64,000 nt of DNA, from the NCBI GenBank assembly GCA_943735955.1, contig OX030959.1, forward strand, positions 8,662,106 to 8,726,105, read 5' to 3'. This DNA comes from Piscicola geometra (lineage: Eukaryota; Annelida; Clitellata; Hirudinida; Piscicolidae). The notes beneath the pieces are model-generated. The model was not told where the DNA came from, did no database searches, and saw only the letters and a list, made by a program, of their open reading frames with translations. Made by a program: the position numbers and the translations under genes. Below are positions 1 through 11,688 of the stretch, piece by piece. Each line of letters begins with the position of its first letter. The stretch's first letter is position 1.

Positions 1-81
1 GGTTGCACTCGAAGCTAGGACTTTCGGTTGCACTCGAAGCTAGGACTTTCGGTTGCACTCGAAGCTAGGACTTTCGGTTGC
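1..81. repeat. 25-bp tandem repeat at the window edge
   Basis: Three copies of a 25-bp unit beginning GGTTGCACTCGAAG, with the start of a fourth. The array probably continues to the left of the window. No coding potential is seen. Confidence 0.9.
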
Positions 82-1160
82 TTAAGCCGACTGCACTCGC
101 TCAGCTACCCGTTCTTGCATCGGTTCTTATGAGTGATCATTGCTCGGCTGATGATTTAAAACATCCAGCTCCAAACTCAATCTTCTTAGCTTAGTTTTGC
201 TAATTGCTAAGACTAACGTTTGAGGCAAATCCGAAACAGTAAAACTTTTCTTATAAGGACAAAATATTTTGTCCTTGCAAGAGGGAGTTTAGGGAAAAAA
301 TTCAACAATTTATACTGCATTTAAAACTTTCACTGCACCTTTATTTAAACAATAAAAAACTTAGAAAAAACATTATTCATCATTTTGTAAAAAAAAATAA
401 AATTTTGTTGCTTTTAGGCCTAAAGAAATGTATATCAAGTCTCCCAGTTTCAACAATTTAACGCCACTGCTGCGTTTTCACAGCATCAATTTACTTTTTT
501 CTGTTTTAATAATCAATTTTTGTGAAATAGTTTTTAGTTACAATAACTTTGAACCTTTATGTCAGGAATTAATTTTTTTTTCCTCATTTTTTTATTCATT
601 TAGCCCCTCTCAAAACTATTTTTACTCACTCAATTTTTTCGTTCGACTTTGGTATATTTATACATATTTAGTTTTATTTTAAAGGTGAAAAGATAGTTAA
701 TACTTTAATTTCAAATTCTTTTCAAATAAATAACTTTTAACACGTTTTCAATGCATTTGAAAATCAATGTTGCCTTTTCTAAGCCTTGGCGTCATATGAT
801 ATCGTGATTTTTATCAAGCCTAAACTATTAAAATATTTAGCAAAAAAATATTAAAATTAATATTTAAATTAATATTTAAATGTTAATTTATTATGAAATT
901 AATAAAATTAATAATTAAGTTCAAATTATGCTGATGTTTTCTATTTGTATAAGAAATCCCAAACGGCAAATCTTTCACACTTCAAGAACCCATGGCTTTT
1001 ATTGAAAAAAATATAGTTTATTCATATCTCATAGATTGATTATAAAATCAAAACGAAGTCTTCGTTGATATCGTTTTTGCAATGGCATTACAGTTTGTGA
1101 ATGTTCTGTTGTAATCCACGTTACATTTTTGGCTTTGTAGTCATCATCATCATCATCATC
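82..1160. other. AT-rich stretch, no gene seen
   Basis: Mostly AT-rich sequence. The open frame at 428-682 is low-complexity and matches nothing I recognise. The region around 680-1090 resembles part of the repeat family at 8450-8880 and 46150-46540 (the same succession of short motifs around 'GTTGATTATAAAA' and 'GCATTACAG/GCACGACAG' then 'TTTATGAGTGTTCTG'-like), so it is probably an old copy of that hAT element. Confidence 0.5.
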
Positions 1161-1165
1161 CGGGT

Positions 1166-1393
1166 TTATATTATACAGAGCAACTTCTTTTCCTCTCCCG
1201 AGGGTGGGGTCTGTCTGAAAAGTCTCAATCTCTCTCTCCACTCCTTTCTGTCATGGGCATCACTGCTGCATGCCCCCAGGTATTTGAGGTCTTTCTGCAC
1301 TACCTCTTCCCACGTCTTCTTTGATTTGCCTGGTCGTTTCGTTCCAGAAACCTCCATTCTTCTAACTTTGTTGATCCATCCACCATCAATCAA
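1166..1393 (-). mobile_element. LINE reverse-transcriptase C-terminal fragment
   Basis: A 75-codon minus-strand frame contains the motif RMEVSGTKRPGKSKKTWEEV followed by a segment ending DAHDRKEWRERL. This arrangement (R-rich GRPKKTW, then KDL..LG....DA.DR..WR) is typical of the extreme C terminus of RTE/CR1-type non-LTR retrotransposon polyproteins. Only the tail is present, so this is a 5'-truncated dead copy. A short CAT repeat (1141-1159) lies beside it. The family is recognised by motif only. Confidence 0.7.
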
Positions 1394-1505
1394 TCAATCA
1401 TTTATACAATCAATTAACCAATCAATCATTCAATCAATCCATCAAAACTATTTCTATAGCGCGTTTTTCTCCAATTCAAAAGCGCTTTCAAATAAATTTG
1501 TTTAA
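1385..1505 (-). repeat. GCGCTATAGAAA...(TGAT)n retroposon tail, copy 1
   Basis: An (ATCA)n run is followed by TTTCTATAGCGC and AAAGCGCTTT-like sequence. The same module recurs at 19615-19680, 36300-36365 and 58940-59030, in both orientations. A short GCGCTATA(G)AAAT block ending in (TGAT)n looks like the 3' tail of a SINE or LINE. It adjoins the LINE C-terminal fragment, so it may be that element's 3' end. Confidence 0.65.
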
Positions 1506-2424
1506 TAAAACAGCTTTTTAGACCATCACGTAACCTCACACTATATTTTAACTATCAGTTTGTCGTGCTCCGTGCTTTTCTGTGGGACAACATCTCTGGT
1601 TATTTTTCACTCACTTCTTTATTATCTTCATTTTCTTCTTCTTCTGAAGCTTCATTTGTTTCAGTTGAAATTCCCTTGACACAAGATATTCACTAAGTGT
1701 GTAATTCATCGGCAGTAGAACACCAACCACATGTTTATCAACATCATCAGCAGATATCTTTTCAATAGGGTAGCCGCTTTTAATGCCACAGTTGAAAAAA
1801 CATTTTTCTTGTAGATTCATATAATTGCATCTAATAAGCTGGTTTTTCCCATAATTTCTTCGATCAATGAATGTAGAATAAACATCAACATTTGTAAAAC
1901 TAATCAGTAAAAATATGTGTTCTTAAGTCTTAAACGAAATAAATATATATTGATTGATCAGGGACTTGCACGGAGACTAATAATTATAAAAGAAACTCAA
2001 AATGTAAACAAAAATTCCGCGCAAAGGGATTATATTTTACGTATAAGCTTGTCCTTATTACGCGTTAGAGAGATTTCCGTTCGTGAGAGGTGATTTCGAT
2101 GCAAAAACAATCCGTCCTTTTGAAATCGTTCGTATAAAAGAGGATTCCAATCTTGGGAGATTTCGCATAATAGAAGTTTTACTTATGAATATTTACTTTA
2201 TAAATTGTACCAACTTTTTATTTAGTCGAAAGAGTAGCTCTATTATTTGTATTTTCCCCATGGCATTCTGTACAGCGCTTGTCACAAAACAGTATTTTAA
2301 CAGAATTTGAAAGCGAAAGCGATTTGCGTATATTGACGAATTTTGAACGCACAACCACCTCCGTATGCACAGTTCTGAGCTTTTGATAATTGTTGTAATA
2401 AATGTAGGAAATTAATTTGTACGC
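1506..2424. other. AT-rich stretch, possible upstream of the RING gene
   Basis: No convincing gene. The frame at 2083-2310 starts with plausible-looking residues but has no recognisable domain. Upstream exons of the RING-finger gene could lie here, but I cannot place them. Confidence 0.4.
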
Positions 2425-3078
2425 ATGAAGATATGCTCTGTTACTTACTTTAGTAACATCTTCGTGCCCGACCCACCACAGCCTTTGTATGTGTCGTCCA
2501 GTAACGAAGAAGGCGCAGAAGCACAAAATCATGCACCATCATCATCAGCACCATCATCATCTTCAATTCCATCATCATCAGCACCATCATCATCTTCAAT
2601 TCCTTCATCATCAGGACCATCACCAGCCATCAATGTCATCCACGAAAGCACTCACCATTTCAGTACCACAGCGCGTAACAGATTTAACGAAAGAAAGAAA
2701 GAAGAGTGTAATCTAGCTCCAGAGCTGCAACCTCACTGCATACAAAACACTCATGACTATTTCAATGGCATCGTGAACAGCAGCGTCCGACAAAATGATC
2801 ACTCTACACTCTATGATGATTCTTGCACCACTACATCCTCTGCCTCCACTGTCACAACTCATCTCCCTCCAAACTTGCAAGCTCCTTTCTCTCTCGCCGC
2901 CAACACTCGCTCTTCCACGAGCAAGCCGAGTCAGTGTGTGGTGTGTCTGGAAGGGGCGGTTGAGAGGGTGCTTCTCCCTTGCAGACACGCCTGTGTGTGT
3001 GAGAGGTGCTGTGCCCGTTTGCTGAATTGTCCTATGTGCCGAGCCTACATCGTCAGCACTTTTGTCTTTGAAGCCTGA
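2425..3078 (+). CDS. RING-HC finger protein, probably the last exon (CGRRF1-like)
   Basis: This is a 217-codon open frame ending in a C-terminal C3HC4 RING (about residues 171-205): C-x2-C (CVVC), C-x-H (LPCRHAC), C-x2-C (CERC) and C-x2-C (CPMC). The order and the 'RVLLPCRHAC.C..C' wording resemble cell growth regulator with RING finger (CGRRF1) and related E3 ligases such as MUL1 or IAP-type RINGs. A RING of this type would recruit an E2 ubiquitin-conjugating enzyme. Residues about 35-65 are a Ser/Pro-rich repeat encoded by CATCAT-type DNA (2530-2625), and residues 65-165 are low complexity. A good splice acceptor (CCACCACAG) sits at 2473-2481 in frame, so the start at 2425 is uncertain and this may be the terminal exon of a gene starting upstream. 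The RING assignment is firm; the family name is tentative. Confidence 0.72.
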   Translation: MKICSVTYFSNIFVPDPPQPLYVSSSNEEGAEAQNHAPSSSAPSSSSIPSSSAPSSSSIPSSSGPSPAINVIHESTHHFSTTARNRFNERKKEECNLAPELQPHCIQNTHDYFNGIVNSSVRQNDHSTLYDDSCTTTSSASTVTTHLPPNLQAPFSLAANTRSSTSKPSQCVVCLEGAVERVLLPCRHACVCERCCARLLNCPMCRAYIVSTFVFEA

Positions 3079-3249
3079 TGCTTCGATTGATGGGCAGCTC
3101 TAATGTAGATTGTGTCTGCCATTTTTTGTGTTTGTAGGGCTTCTGGTTGTTATGATTAACTATATTTTTTGAGTTGTGTGACGTCAATATACAAACTTAC
3201 TTGTTGAAATGTTGTGCTGAGTGAAGTCACTTTAACAAATTATTTATAT

Positions 3250-3548
3250 TTTTGTTTGTCATTAAAAACCAAATCACCTAGAAGTTCTGTTGCAAATCTT
3301 ACAGAAACGAAAGGATTTTTGATTAAATGCAGTTTTTTCCATTCGTTCGTTGACAGTAAATTAGTAATGTGTGTTCACTTGCTGACAATGTAACCAAAGC
3401 AGCAAAAAACAGTTCAATTTGGATAAGTTTAAATGCATCAAAAGTTTAAAATGCGTTACATTTTTTAACGGCGATAAGAATTTTCACGGTCGTTAATTGA
3501 CTGAACCGTTGATAAAAAGTTAACGTAGATTAAAGTACAGCTCTAGTT
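3250..3548 (-). mobile_element. hAT family A terminal fragment (AGAGCTGT ends)
   Basis: Reverse-strand reading matches the 5' end of the element at 23030: AGAGCTGTACTTTAATCTAC, then the ACGTTAAC-rich subterminal region and the block corresponding to 23150-23280. The transposase part is missing. Other copies: 18700-19118, 23030-24218, 35165-35397, 37397-37660 and 48010-48275. Confidence 0.75.
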
Positions 3549-3841
3549 TTAATGATTTGTTGATTTAAATATAAATAAAATTTACTTCTCAAGTTCTAGC
3601 CTATTTATCTTTAATTTAAACAAGTTATGAATGTTCCATTATTGGAACAGTGAGCATGAATGGGGGGTGTCAAATTTTACTATAAGTTTTTAAATATTCA
3701 TTTTATTCGTTGTTCAAAATTTAAAAAATGACAAAAAACGATAAATTTCCCGAATTAAGATCTCTAATTGTTTTGCTAAATCAAAAATTTATAGAAAATG
3801 CTTTCTTGCAAGCATCAGTGAATGAATCAATGAAAGAATGG

Positions 3842-4095
3842 GGAGCGAGGATGGCTTAGATGGTAGACGTCGGACTTGACGCTTAAAGGTTGCCTGTTCG
3901 AATCCTTGATAAGCAACCGTGAACTATCATATACCTAGCGTATATGATGCGGTGTTTGCGACGTATGCATTGAGAGATGTGTACGTCGTGTGGAGTGGCG
4001 CCTCGGCGCATAAGAACCATGGTTCTCAGAACCATTGTAACATGGCCTGCGTCTGTCAGGCTGTGAACAGTATAGACCAAAATAGAAAAAAAGAA
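3842..4095 (+). mobile_element. tRNA-derived SINE, family 1, copy 1
   Basis: The head has pol III-like boxes: A box TGGCTTAGATGGTAGACG and B box GTTCGAATCC. The shared body follows (CTATCATATACCTAG, TATATGATGCGGTGTTT, GTGGCGCCTC) and then a 3' portion with AACCATGGTTC and GCGTCTGTCAGGCTGT. Copies or fragments of the same SINE lie at 7257-7425 (-), 20880-20975, 27420-27534, 44765-44890 and 49640-49775 (-). The body and the repetition argue against a functional tRNA gene. Confidence 0.85.
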
Positions 4096-4489
4096 TGGCA
4101 CTCTACACAGTTAAGAAATATCTAAGGGTTTTTTTTATTCTAAACTGAAAAAAGCATCCAATAGTGTCCAATCCCAATTTGGAATGATAACTCTCTCGTT
4201 TATATCATAAGAAATTTCAAGGGCATTAATCCAGTGGTTTCATGTTAATGATGGATATCAAGAGAGGAAAAAAAAACTTCCTGTTGATAATCCACTTTTT
4301 CTCAGGTGGTGAAAGGCTCAAAAGTGGCAAGCCTGTAATAAGTCGAGTGCCTATTAGGCTCGATAAGCTAGAACATTTTTTTATTTAAGCAAAAAAGCAA
4401 ACCAGGTGAGTTTTTTTGCAAAAAGAACACAATTAGAATATATTAAAAAATGCTTAAAAACCTTTCATACAAAATATAATAATTTTACT

Positions 4490-4553
4490 TTTAAAAAAAA
4501 ATTTTATTTAAAATTTTTTTATTTAAAATTTTTTTATTTAAAATTTTTTTATT
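4490..4553. repeat. 16-17-bp AT tandem repeat
   Basis: About three and a half copies of a TTTAAAATTTTTTTA-type unit. The surrounding 4100-4940 stretch is AT-rich and contains no recognisable gene. Confidence 0.75.
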
Positions 4554-4949
4554 TTGATATTCAAGAGATAAAAATATTTTTTGTAAACATTTTTTTTGAA
4601 TGTCTTGATCACAAAACACTTGTTAAATTTGACTCCCCCGTTCATGCTCCGTGCTCCATTATTGGAACATTTACATTTTTGGTTCTAGACAGAAAGTTTT
4701 TCATCATATAAATTTTTTTGGGTTTCTTAATCAATTGATTGTTTTGTGGAAAAGAAATTTTTAAAAACAATAAAATAAAAATGTGAGCAAAAATGGGTTA
4801 AATAAGTTCTGCTGCAGAAATGGGTAACATATTTCGTTTGAATTTTTTTTATTAGTAGTTCATTTATAATAATATCTGTTAACATAAATAATTTTCAATT
4901 ATTTGACTTCATACATGGCAATAAAAACGAACATTTGTAACTAAGCACT

Positions 4950-5455
4950 TCGGGGCAAGATGACATTCTTGTCATCTTACTCGTTTTTCAAAATTTTAAA
5001 AATAAATATGATCATGATATTGGAGCTTTTGTGCTGGCTTAATTATTAGTTAATTATTATAAATTAAGAAATTGCCGTAAAGAATTAATGTTGTAAATTA
5101 TAGATAATTACGGATGTCTAGATTTCATCCTATTTTCAGGAAATTACAATTTATTTTATTTCATTTAATATTTTCAAAATGTAAGAATATTTTTATTATC
5201 TGTTTAACCATGTAAAATATTCAGAAAATTAAAATGTTAGACTGTTTTTAGATTGGGGCAAGACGAATATTTAGTATGGTTGTAGAAAAATGAAATTATT
5301 CCTTAATTATATTTATTATAAAAAGTAACAGTTAATATATTCATCACAACAAATAAATGCTCTAACAGTTCATGATAGAAAAAAGTTTGTTATATTTAAA
5401 AATAAAATAACAAAACGACATAAATCGTGTACCAAGTCATCTTGCCCCGGTCTCC
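4950..5455. mobile_element. MITE-like element with GGGGCAAGATGAC inverted ends
   Basis: The left end reads GGGGCAAGATGAC at about 4953 and the right end reads GTCATCTTGCCCC at about 5437-5449, a perfect 13-bp inverted repeat about 500 bp apart. The interior is AT-rich and noncoding, with one internal echo (GGGGCAAGACGA at 5254). I could not define a target-site duplication, so the superfamily is open. Confidence 0.65.
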
Positions 5456-5704
5456 CCTCCATAAATACTCGGTTTGCATTGAAGTGAGAACTGATTGTAT
5501 ATGTTTATGTTTATATATTGTTCATATTTATATTTATGTTTATCTAAAAAGTAATGATAATTATTCAAAAACAGATTTTCTATAATTCTGAATAGATTCA
5601 GGTTTATGTTTCAACATATTTGGCATTCAAAATTAATTGCTTTTCTAAACTACAAAACATTTTAAATCGATAAGATAAAGCCTTTTTAAACTAATTATAA
5701 GAGA

Positions 5705-5830
5705 CGTAATCTGAAATTATTGAATTTTGTTATGAAAATAATCTGAAAATATTGAATTTTGTTATGAAAATAGTCTGAAATTATTGAAAATTGTTATGAA
5801 AATCATATGAAATTAGTGAATTTTGTTTAA
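5705..5830. repeat. 33-bp tandem repeat
   Basis: About four diverged copies of a unit containing GAAATTATTGAATTTTGTTA followed by TGAAAATA. No other signal; 5830-6590 is AT-rich with no gene seen. Confidence 0.8.
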
Positions 5831-6671
5831 TGTTTAATAATCTTGAGAAATTTGAAAAATACTCATGAAAAGAGCTTAATGAACATAAACCCACCTATAT
5901 TCTCACTATTTTAACAAAGCAAATCCTTTATGATAAATGTACTTCAAATGAAGTAGCAAATGTTTCAAGCATTAAAAAATGTAAAAAATTAACTATTTAG
6001 CTTTAATAAAACTACGTGAGTGTGCACCATTTTCTGTGTGCAGAATTTTCCGTTGCGAATCTTCCTGGTCACCCTACGTGAGGTGAGTTCTAAATGAAGC
6101 GAGTCTAGGTAACCGGTTTTCTAACCATTTAAAAGCCCATGTTGATGTTCTCATAACATTAAAATTAAATAATTCTTAGTCACTGCATTTGAAAGTTTTT
6201 ATGAAAATAATTTTAGTTTTAGAAAAAATATTCAAGTTATTTGATGTTGTAAAATGAATTAATTTCGTAACTCAATCAATAAATATAAAAAAATGATGTT
6301 AATTTTTTATATAAATATATTTTTTAAAACACTCAATGAAACATAACGTGCCCGTTAACAATTTTTAAAGTCAATGAAAGAACATACGTTACGTAGTGAG
6401 AAAATCCTTAAATTTTAAATTAATATTGCTTTATCAAGAAAAGCTTGGATCAATCGTTGAAGAGCAAGGCTGCTATGGCTCATTGAGGATTATGAAGACT
6501 GCTAAAATGATTTGATGATAGCAAGAAAAGTCAGAAGAAAAATGGAAGATGATTAAATGAAAAGGATGTTTCTGAGTTGAAAATGGTAGCTTAGTTGGAG
6601 TCCTTTAAACAGATTATATTGCAACTCATTCGACCTTTTCTATCTAGTTGGGCACATTTCATCGAAAAGGT

Positions 6672-6782
6672 AAACTCATTAACTTTTAAACAAAGGTTTA
6701 CTTTGTTAACTTTTAAACAAAAGTTTACTTTGTTAACTTTTAAACTAAAGTTTTCCTTGTTAACTTTTAAACAAACTTTTAC
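6672..6782. repeat. 27-bp tandem repeat
   Basis: Four copies of a unit with GTTAACTTTTAAACAAA and GTTTACTTT. The repeat opens a frame in both directions, which is not a gene. Confidence 0.85.
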
Positions 6783-6787
6783 ATCAA

Positions 6788-6950
6788 CGGAACATGTGAC
6801 CGAGTGGTTAACGACTCGCGGCTTAAAGAAATAGGTCATGGCTTCGATTCCCACACATCCTTGAAGCCTACATTTCTCGGAGAGGAGATGGGCACCGTCA
6901 AGAGAACCTTAAACCCGTGAACAGCGATAGCTGTAAAAGAAATTTATGAT
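6788..6950 (+). mobile_element. tRNA-derived SINE, family 2, copy 1
   Basis: A box-like GTGACCGAGTGGTTAACGAC and B box-like GGCTTCGATTCCC stand at tRNA spacing. This is a Ser/Leu-type head different from SINE family 1. A GGGCACCGTCAAGAG / GAACCTTAAACCCGTGAACA body follows. A related head and body occur at 12365-12550. The acceptor stem is not well formed, so I call a SINE rather than a tRNA gene. Confidence 0.6.
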
Positions 6951-7256
6951 TTAAACAATAACTTTTACGCGATCTTTAATTTTTTCACAATAAATGACTT
7001 TAAATTTTTTACAATTGTTTTTAGCCTAAAAGTTTTAGGACGGTTAGAAGAATAAAGATTGTGTTCTGTTAATAAATTTCAACGTGAGAAAAGACTCGTT
7101 TAATATTTTTATTTATTTAAACATATATTCCTTTACATGAATAAAAAAATACAAAATACAATACAAAATACAATATTAATTTTCATAACAACTCTCCTTC
7201 CATGCAAGGTTCTCTAAAGATACTGCTGCGATAAAAAAAAAATAATGCCTATTTAG

Positions 7257-7425
7257 CACGCAACTGAGGCGCCACTCACACAACATAAGTCGTGAAACAC
7301 CGCATCATATACACTAGGTATATGATAGCTCATGGTTGGCTGAACAGGATTTCGAACCGGCGACCTTTAAGTTGCAGGTACAACGACTTTACCATCTAAG
7401 CCAACCCGCTCGCGATAGCTGAAGT
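7257..7425 (-). mobile_element. tRNA-derived SINE, family 1, copy 2
   Basis: Reverse-strand reading gives GCGAGCGGGTTGGCTTAGAT, B box GGTTCGAAATCC, TCAGCCAACC, CTATCATATACCTAGTGTAT and GTGGCGCCTCAGTTGCGTGC. This is one of the fullest copies in the window. Confidence 0.88.
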
Positions 7426-8114
7426 CCTGAATGGAGCTGGGAAAGAGGTCCAGCAGGGGAAGTCAGATATTTGTCGAGTCGGGCGTGAGAGATTAAACAA
7501 GACAAGCAACTTTCGCTGTTTCAAAATGTTATCAATCAGAAAGCTTAAACAATTTATCGAAACTTGTGGTTCGAAAGAAGACAAAAGAAATTGTCTGACT
7601 GCTTGACAACTCGAAGAATGTCTGCCAGGATGGTTTTCAGTGCGGAAACGTCTTTCGCTTGGCTGTTGTTTTTTTGCGTGATTAAAAACATTTAATGTTT
7701 CAGTAATTAGCTATTTGAAAGTCATGAAAAATATTAGTCATTTTAAAATTAGAGTTGTGAAGAATATTCGAATTTATTTTTATTTGGTGTTGAATAATGA
7801 ACGCCGATAGACTATCAGCGATAGTTGAGAGGTTAAGACTCCGAACGTAAATTCAATTTCAATTCCTGCCATCGCCTAGTAGGTAGCGAGGATATCACTG
7901 GTGAAACCAAGAACCACAACAAACAAACAAGAGCATTGTATTGTAAGAGAAGCCGATTGTCTACTCTTGTAAGAGCATTCGTCAACGTGCTAATAGCACT
8001 TAGATATAGCGGATTAAAGTTAAACAAATTAATAATCAATTTCAAAGTGCTATTATTTTTATGAAACTTTAAGCTTTTAAATAAATTTTGACAAGTTGGA
8101 GGTTAAAATAAAGT
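7426..8114. other. Intergenic, no gene seen
   Basis: No supportable gene. Around 7815-7880 (TAGTTGAGAGGTTAAGACT ... AATTCCTGCC) there is a weak tRNA-like pair of boxes that could be another eroded SINE head. Confidence 0.4.
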
Positions 8115-8122
8115 TACGTTCT

Positions 8123-11100
8123 CAAGGGCGCAACCAGCCAAAAATGCTGGGGGGGGAGGGTGGGGGCTCAACTTTAGTATAAAGAAAATAATTATTTACC
8201 GCAACTGTTGCGTTTTGCAACTTCAATTTTTATATTTTCTTGCTCTTTTAATATCGAATTTTTTCACATGTTTTGCACATTAAATTTTAAAATTTAATTT
8301 CATAAGTTAAATTTCAATTTATTTTATTTTATATTTTTTAATATTTTATTTTCTGTTCACATTTATAATTTGTCAAAACAATCTTTCCTCGCTTAGATAA
8401 TTTTTTCATTCGAATTTAGTTTTTTTATACAAATTTAGTCCTAATTTCAAGGTAAGAAGATAGTTAATACTTGAGTTAATTTTTTATATACTCAAAATAA
8501 CTTTTAAAAGGTTTTCAATGCTTTTAAAGATCAATGGTGCGTTTTCGCAGCTTTGACGTAATATGATATCATATGATTTTTATTAAGCATAGTCATTCAT
8601 TACAATAGTTATTATATAAATAATAAAATTATTAATTTAACGTTAATGTATAAGAAATGTATACAATTAAAATTAAAAGTTGAATTTTGTAGATGATTGT
8701 TGATTTTTATATTTGGAAAAAAAATTCCAAACCGCAAATGTTTCAAACTTGAAAATTATTGAAGAACATATAACTTTTAACCTCTCATAGGTTGATTATA
8801 AAATTAAAATAAAGATAACTTTCGTCGTCAATGTCGTCTTTGAAACAGCACGACAGTTTATGAGTGTGCTGTTGTAATTCACTTTAAATAATTTGCTTTG
8901 TTGTAATTAAAATAATAATTATTATTTTTATAACTAATAAAATATTTAGAAGTCATAATTTTATCGAACTATTTGCAATTGAAATTTATTTCTGTTTTAA
9001 TAAAAGTGTTTTGAATCAATTTATTTATCATTTCTTACTGCACAGAATTATGTCTCTCTTCCCGCTCATGTTGCGTTTTCACATCATTTTGCCCCATTAA
9101 AACTTATGAAATAATTGTTTTCAATTTTGCTTGAGTTGTTATTATAACCATATAATGCAATTCTAACTTTTTCGGGTAGCAGGGGTAAATGGGCTAAATA
9201 AAAACTACCAATTATAATTGATAAAAATTTAATTAGTTTATTAATGATACAAAAGAAAAACTACAAACTAAGTTGCATAGTAGTCTTTGAGTTACGTCAT
9301 CATTTATTTAAACTAAGGGAAAAATTAAAAAAATAAGTTTGATATGAGATCCTAAACAGTCTATAATTTTTGTGAAAATATTTAGTTTCAACTAAATTTT
9401 GATGTGTTCTCAGTTAAAAAATAATTTTTCGATCAGTTTATGAAAATCTTTTCACTATTTCATTCACTGGAAGAAGTGCAGTAGCAGTTTTGGTAGCAGA
9501 TATTCTCAAACAAGCTTTGCAAACGACGAGCAGAAACAGTCGTCCTAAGATGAATTTTAATAAGCCGAAATTTAGAAAATGCTCTTTCTGCATCTTATGA
9601 AGTAACTGGCAGAGTCAGAGCAACATCGAGCATATAGTTCAACTAGGGCTAAAGGCTTGTGGCTCAAAAGAGTTCTTCCAGTTTGATACATGCAATGAGA
9701 TCAGACTGATCCGCACGTAAACTTGATGTGTTGATGTGATTTTGAGCTGTCTTTGCATAGTTTCAGCATCCTTTCCATGAAGGTTGGATAATTCTGAAAG
9801 CTCGAGAGTTATTTTGTCTATCTACGTTATTCTTTATATGGATTAATCCAGAATCGATTACATACTTACGATTTTCCGTGTCTTACTTGTTTTTCAAAAG
9901 AATGGAAAATCGTATCGAAGAAAAGGAATATAAAAATATTATCCATGTAAAATTTTTATAATAAATATTACTATATTATACTTTTTAGCTTTTCAAAAGT
10001 TTAAAAAAGACTAAAAACGCATGTCTTAAATTTGCTAACAGATCTTTAATATTAAATATTTAAGTTTATGTATTAGTTAGTTCTATCCGGTTTGACTTAA
10101 TCAGTCGTAGGCTTATTTAAAGACGTGGTTTTGCTTCTCTCAACTTTAAAAAACCTTATTTTATATCAGCTTTTGGCTATTTTGTTAATTTTCACGATTT
10201 CTCACATCTGATTCTAGCGTTTTTTCCTTCTGATCATTGTGATTTATCAAGAAACAGGTGAGTACTAAATTTCTTTTTTTATTATTAATACAGTTCATGG
10301 GTATAGAAAGGTAAATTAATAATATCGGGCTCTTATGTTTCTTTTTAATAGAACAATATCAACATATCCTATCATGCATACCCTGACGTTAGCACAAAAT
10401 TCCCCGATTCTCATTATACTAGTATATTTTAAAGTTGTTTCATATTATTCATTGAATAAGGCAATGTTTGAAAAATATTTTGATATAAGCTTCGTCTAAT
10501 AATATTTTTAATGAAGCTTTTCAATTAATGAAATAAGATTAATTTTCCCGATTCTGATAGTGAAAATTGGGAACATGAATACATTATTATGAACTTCTTG
10601 ATAATATAGCTTTGTTCCGATACTATTTTTTTAGATGGCACCAATTGACTAAAAAAAAGAAACCGAGAGGCTTCTCAAAGTTATCGAGAAAAAATGAAAA
10701 CAGAAAACAGAGAAATATACAATGAACTTAAAAGAGCTGTAGCCAAAAACTACAGAGAATCTAAGAAAGCTTCGTGCACCGTACGTGGAAAGCGAGCAGT
10801 ACGAAAGAGAAAAAAAACGTCTGCAGCGGTCACGAAAGAAGCAGCAACAGCAGGCTCAATTTTCTCCACTTAACCTAGATCTACCAGTAGCTGCCAGTAC
10901 CAGCAGCCCAGTTATCTTGCAGCGAACCTGTACCCCTCAAGTGTCCAGATCACTGACTACTGTTTCTGCGACCAGCACATCAAGTTCTGGAACAATTAAA
11001 AATCTAGCACCGCCCCTCGCGATCTGGTGAAGCACAAAGCGAGATGTGCCCGGGTGCGCATGCAAGGCATTTGGTTCCCACTTTAAAACCTGATTCGGCT

Positions 11101-11680
11101 GTGATGACAGCTGCTTCCTTGGACAGGCCTCATGTGTCAGTGAGGATGGAACCAAAATCACCGTCTCCTACATGCAGCGCGTCTAAAAACTCTCGTAATG
11201 GAAGAAAGCAAACTTCGACAAAATCTGATACTTTCATCTATTATCTATTTTAAATATAAAAAAATTCGTCATTTTTGTTTCTAGAAACCCTTGTGCAATA
11301 TTAAAAATAAAGACAACTACACAATATTTTATACCGTTCTTTAGATAAAATTTAATTGCTGATCTCCCAATACCTATAGAATAATAGTACTACTTAGTGT
11401 CAGTGTCTCGCTTCCCATAGTCTGAAAACTATTCAATTATTTAAAAAAGATTAATTCAAGTCTTGTGCTTAAAAATATTTTTTTAATGTATAATACATAC
11501 ATGGGCATATTAAAGATTTAATTTTTTTAAATTAAACATTTATCATTGTTCTGTCAATGGCATATTAAAAATTTGATTACCCCCCCCCCTTCCCCACCAC
11601 CAAAAAAACTAATCGATTTTCGAAAAATTGTGAAACCCTTCGAATAGGTCTGGGGGGGCTTGAGCCTAGTTGCGCCAATG
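8123..11680. mobile_element. hAT transposon family B (ZMYM1/TTF-type), defective
   Basis: The element begins CAAGGGCGCAACCAG and ends CTAGTTGCGCCAATG, giving 15-bp imperfect inverted ends. It is flanked by a perfect 8-bp target duplication TACGTTCT (8115-8122 and 11681-11688), the hAT hallmark. A minus-strand C-terminal dimerisation domain remnant lies at about 9490-9610 (AERAFSKFRLIKIHLRTTVS), broken by a stop. About 1.7 kb (9840-11560) has no counterpart in the copy at 45.8-47.7 kb. Within it, 10690-10860 encodes a basic stretch (SYREKMKTENREIYNELKRA) reminiscent of charged R/K-rich segments in transposon proteins. The element is inactive. Confidence 0.85.
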
Positions 11681-11688
11681 TACGTTCT

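Noticed and set aside
1..81. CRISPR-like direct repeats
   Set aside because: Repeats are contiguous without spacers; eukaryotic context.
3842..3915. tRNA gene
   Set aside because: A and B boxes are present, but the head is followed by a shared body found in five other copies, and the stems are poor. SINE.
6788..6870. tRNA-Ser/Leu gene
   Set aside because: Boxes fit but there is no good acceptor stem; a similar head with a body recurs at 12365.
10785..11253. Host gene with Gln/Ser-rich protein
   Set aside because: It lies within the hAT element bounded by TACGTTCT, has no start or splice context, and looks like transposon-borne or passenger sequence.
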